Below, piece by piece: positions 31,746 through 32,609 of a DNA stretch of 32,609 nt. Under the pieces are notes generated by a model that saw only the letters and a list, made by a program, of their open reading frames with translations, did not search any database and was not told the DNA's origin. A program made the position numbers and the translations under genes. Positions within the stretch are counted from its first letter, which is position 1, and every line of letters begins with the position of its first letter. The stretch is from Lacinutrix sp. (lineage in GTDB: Bacteria; Bacteroidota; Bacteroidia; Flavobacteriales; Flavobacteriaceae). The DNA lies in the NCBI RefSeq assembly GCF_023299985.1, contig NZ_JALZVX010000103.1:1-32609 (forward strand), written 5' to 3'.

Positions 31746-32299
31746 TAGGTAATGATATTGTCGATTTAAAACAAGCAGCTAAAGATAGTAATTGGAAACG
31801 TCCACGTTTTTTAGACAAAGTTTTTACAGTTGAAGAACAACAGTTAATTGCAGATGCTAAAAACCAACACCAAATGGTTTGGTTACTTTGGAGCATGAAA
31901 GAAGCTGCTTATAAAGTAAATGTACAACAGTTTGGGAAGCGGTTTTTTAATCCGAAACGATTAGAGTGTGAGTTTGTTTCTTTAGAAAAAGGACAAGTTG
32001 TTATAGATTTTGAAACCTATTTTACAAGTTCTGAAATTAGTAAGGATTATGTTTATACTGTTGCTGTTTTAAACCCAAAACAAAGCTATAAAAGTGAATG
32101 GTTTAGAGATAAAAAATTAGAGATCAGTAAACAAAGCGATCACCTTCAAAACCGTTTTTTAAAAGCTTTAAATTTAGATTTAACAACCATTATAAAAAAT
32201 AATGTTGGTGTACCTAAATTATATTGTAACACGAAAGTATTAAACACCTCTTTTTCTTTGACGCATCATGGCGCTTTTAGTGGCTATACAATGTTGTGA
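31742..32299 (+). CDS. 4'-phosphopantetheinyl transferase
   Basis: 185 residues. It transfers phosphopantetheine from CoA to the ACP serine. The metal and CoA motifs are IGNDIVDLK (about 2-10) and WLLWSMKEAAYKV (about 44-56), with an intervening RFLDKVFTVEEQQLI segment as in AcpS/Sfp-type enzymes. Its length lies between short AcpS and long Sfp. It is coupled to the ACP gene by a 4-base overlap. Its 3' end overlaps the convergent ABC gene by 23 bases. It is the last gene of the locus on this strand. Confidence 0.88.
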   Translation: MIGNDIVDLKQAAKDSNWKRPRFLDKVFTVEEQQLIADAKNQHQMVWLLWSMKEAAYKVNVQQFGKRFFNPKRLECEFVSLEKGQVVIDFETYFTSSEISKDYVYTVAVLNPKQSYKSEWFRDKKLEISKQSDHLQNRFLKALNLDLTTIIKNNVGVPKLYCNTKVLNTSFSLTHHGAFSGYTML

Positions 32300-32609
32300 T
32301 TTCTAAATACCGATTGGTGTTTTTTTCTATGTTTGTTTTACTTTCAAAAAACACCTTCTCACCATTTAAATCTCCCTCAATTAAATAATAATTACCTTTA
32401 AAAAAAGATTGTTTTACAGTTACTTTTAATTCAGATTTTTCAACAACTTGTAGTTGATGTGCATAAATAATCTCATTATCTATCACATTAAATTCACTAA
32501 AAAAAGAAGCTATTAAAGGTGTTCTAGGATTTTTATATAAGTGTTCAGGCAAATTATAAGCTTCAATAGTATTATTATTAAGTACCATCATGTTATCTGC
32601 AAAACCCAA
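32277..32609 (-). CDS. ABC-transporter ATP-binding protein, C-terminal part (cut by window edge)
   Basis: Only the last 110 or so residues are here; the 5' part lies beyond 32609. FADNMMVLNNNTIEAYNLPE then HLYKNPRTPLIASFFSEFNV is the end of an ABC ATPase (the usual ADRIIVLNxGxIEQxGxPxELYxxP segment). A TOBE-like beta domain follows (LKVTVKQSFFKGNYYLIEGD). This arrangement is found in importer ATPases of the Fe(III)/polyamine/sulfate type. Walker motifs are outside the window, so subfamily and substrate are unknown. It converges on the PPTase gene and is probably unrelated to the polyketide locus. Confidence 0.65.
   Translation of the reverse strand: MGFADNMMVLNNNTIEAYNLPEHLYKNPRTPLIASFFSEFNVIDNEIIYAHQLQVVEKSELKVTVKQSFFKGNYYLIEGDLNGEKVFFESKTNIEKNTNRYLEITTLYSH

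Overview
The window is AT-rich DNA from a bacterium of the Bacteroidota, most likely a marine member of the Flavobacteriaceae. The signs are a C-terminal type IX secretion sorting domain on a secreted metalloprotease, a PID-CTERM-type mini-protein, -7 boxes of the TAnnTTTG form, a hybrid beta-propeller/LytS-type sensor kinase, many Lys/Asn/Ile codons, and flavobacterial intergenic repeats. No rRNA, complete tRNA or CRISPR array is visible.

Region 1 (1-8980) looks like an accessory island. It starts with an orphan C-terminal RHS module carrying an NlpC/P60- or CHAP-like cysteine-peptidase toxin candidate, followed by a lipoprotein that is the probable immunity protein. Next come remnants of a frameshifted HTH regulator and of another gene. 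Then there is a tightly overlapping seven-gene operon for part of a type II secretion/type IV pilus-like machine: two lipoproteins, a GspC/PilP-like protein, a beta-rich membrane-anchored protein, two pseudopilins and GspF. No ATPase, secretin, major pseudopilin or prepilin peptidase lies in the window. The operon runs straight into a convergent tyrosine recombinase, whose promoter side carries a tRNA-3'-end-like sequence and a terminator. This may be the island's right junction.

Region 2 (9000-14345) holds a secreted SH3-like protein, a membrane sensor kinase of about 1000 residues with its LytTR response regulator, and a 66-residue PID-CTERM-like protein.

Region 3 (14342-20070) is core metabolism: ribE on the minus strand, then pdxA, the DUF177 gene, rpmF, fabH, accB and accC (vitamin synthesis, ribosomal protein L32 and fatty-acid initiation).

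Region 4 (20070-23412) has a 569-base gap holding what may be a decayed minus-strand gene, then a large secreted reprolysin-like metalloprotease with a P domain and a T9SS signal.

Region 5 (23452-32299) is one co-directional run. A DAO-type flavoprotein and a Gre-fold protein lead into a biosynthetic locus: FAD oxidoreductase, SAM methyltransferase, type III polyketide synthase, enoyl-reductase-like SDR, FabZ-like dehydratase, FabF-like ketosynthase, dedicated acyl carrier protein and 4'-phosphopantetheinyl transferase. The likely logic is that the ACP/KS/DH/ER set makes or modifies an acyl chain, the type III synthase extends and cyclises it to a resorcinol or pyrone, and the flavoprotein and methyltransferase tailor it. 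The spacers in this locus are full of REP-like hairpins. A GIY-YIG gene with an in-frame amber codon, flanked by a near-perfect ~100-base direct repeat, sits between the ketosynthase and the ACP. The window closes inside the 3' part of an ABC-transporter ATPase gene on the minus strand.
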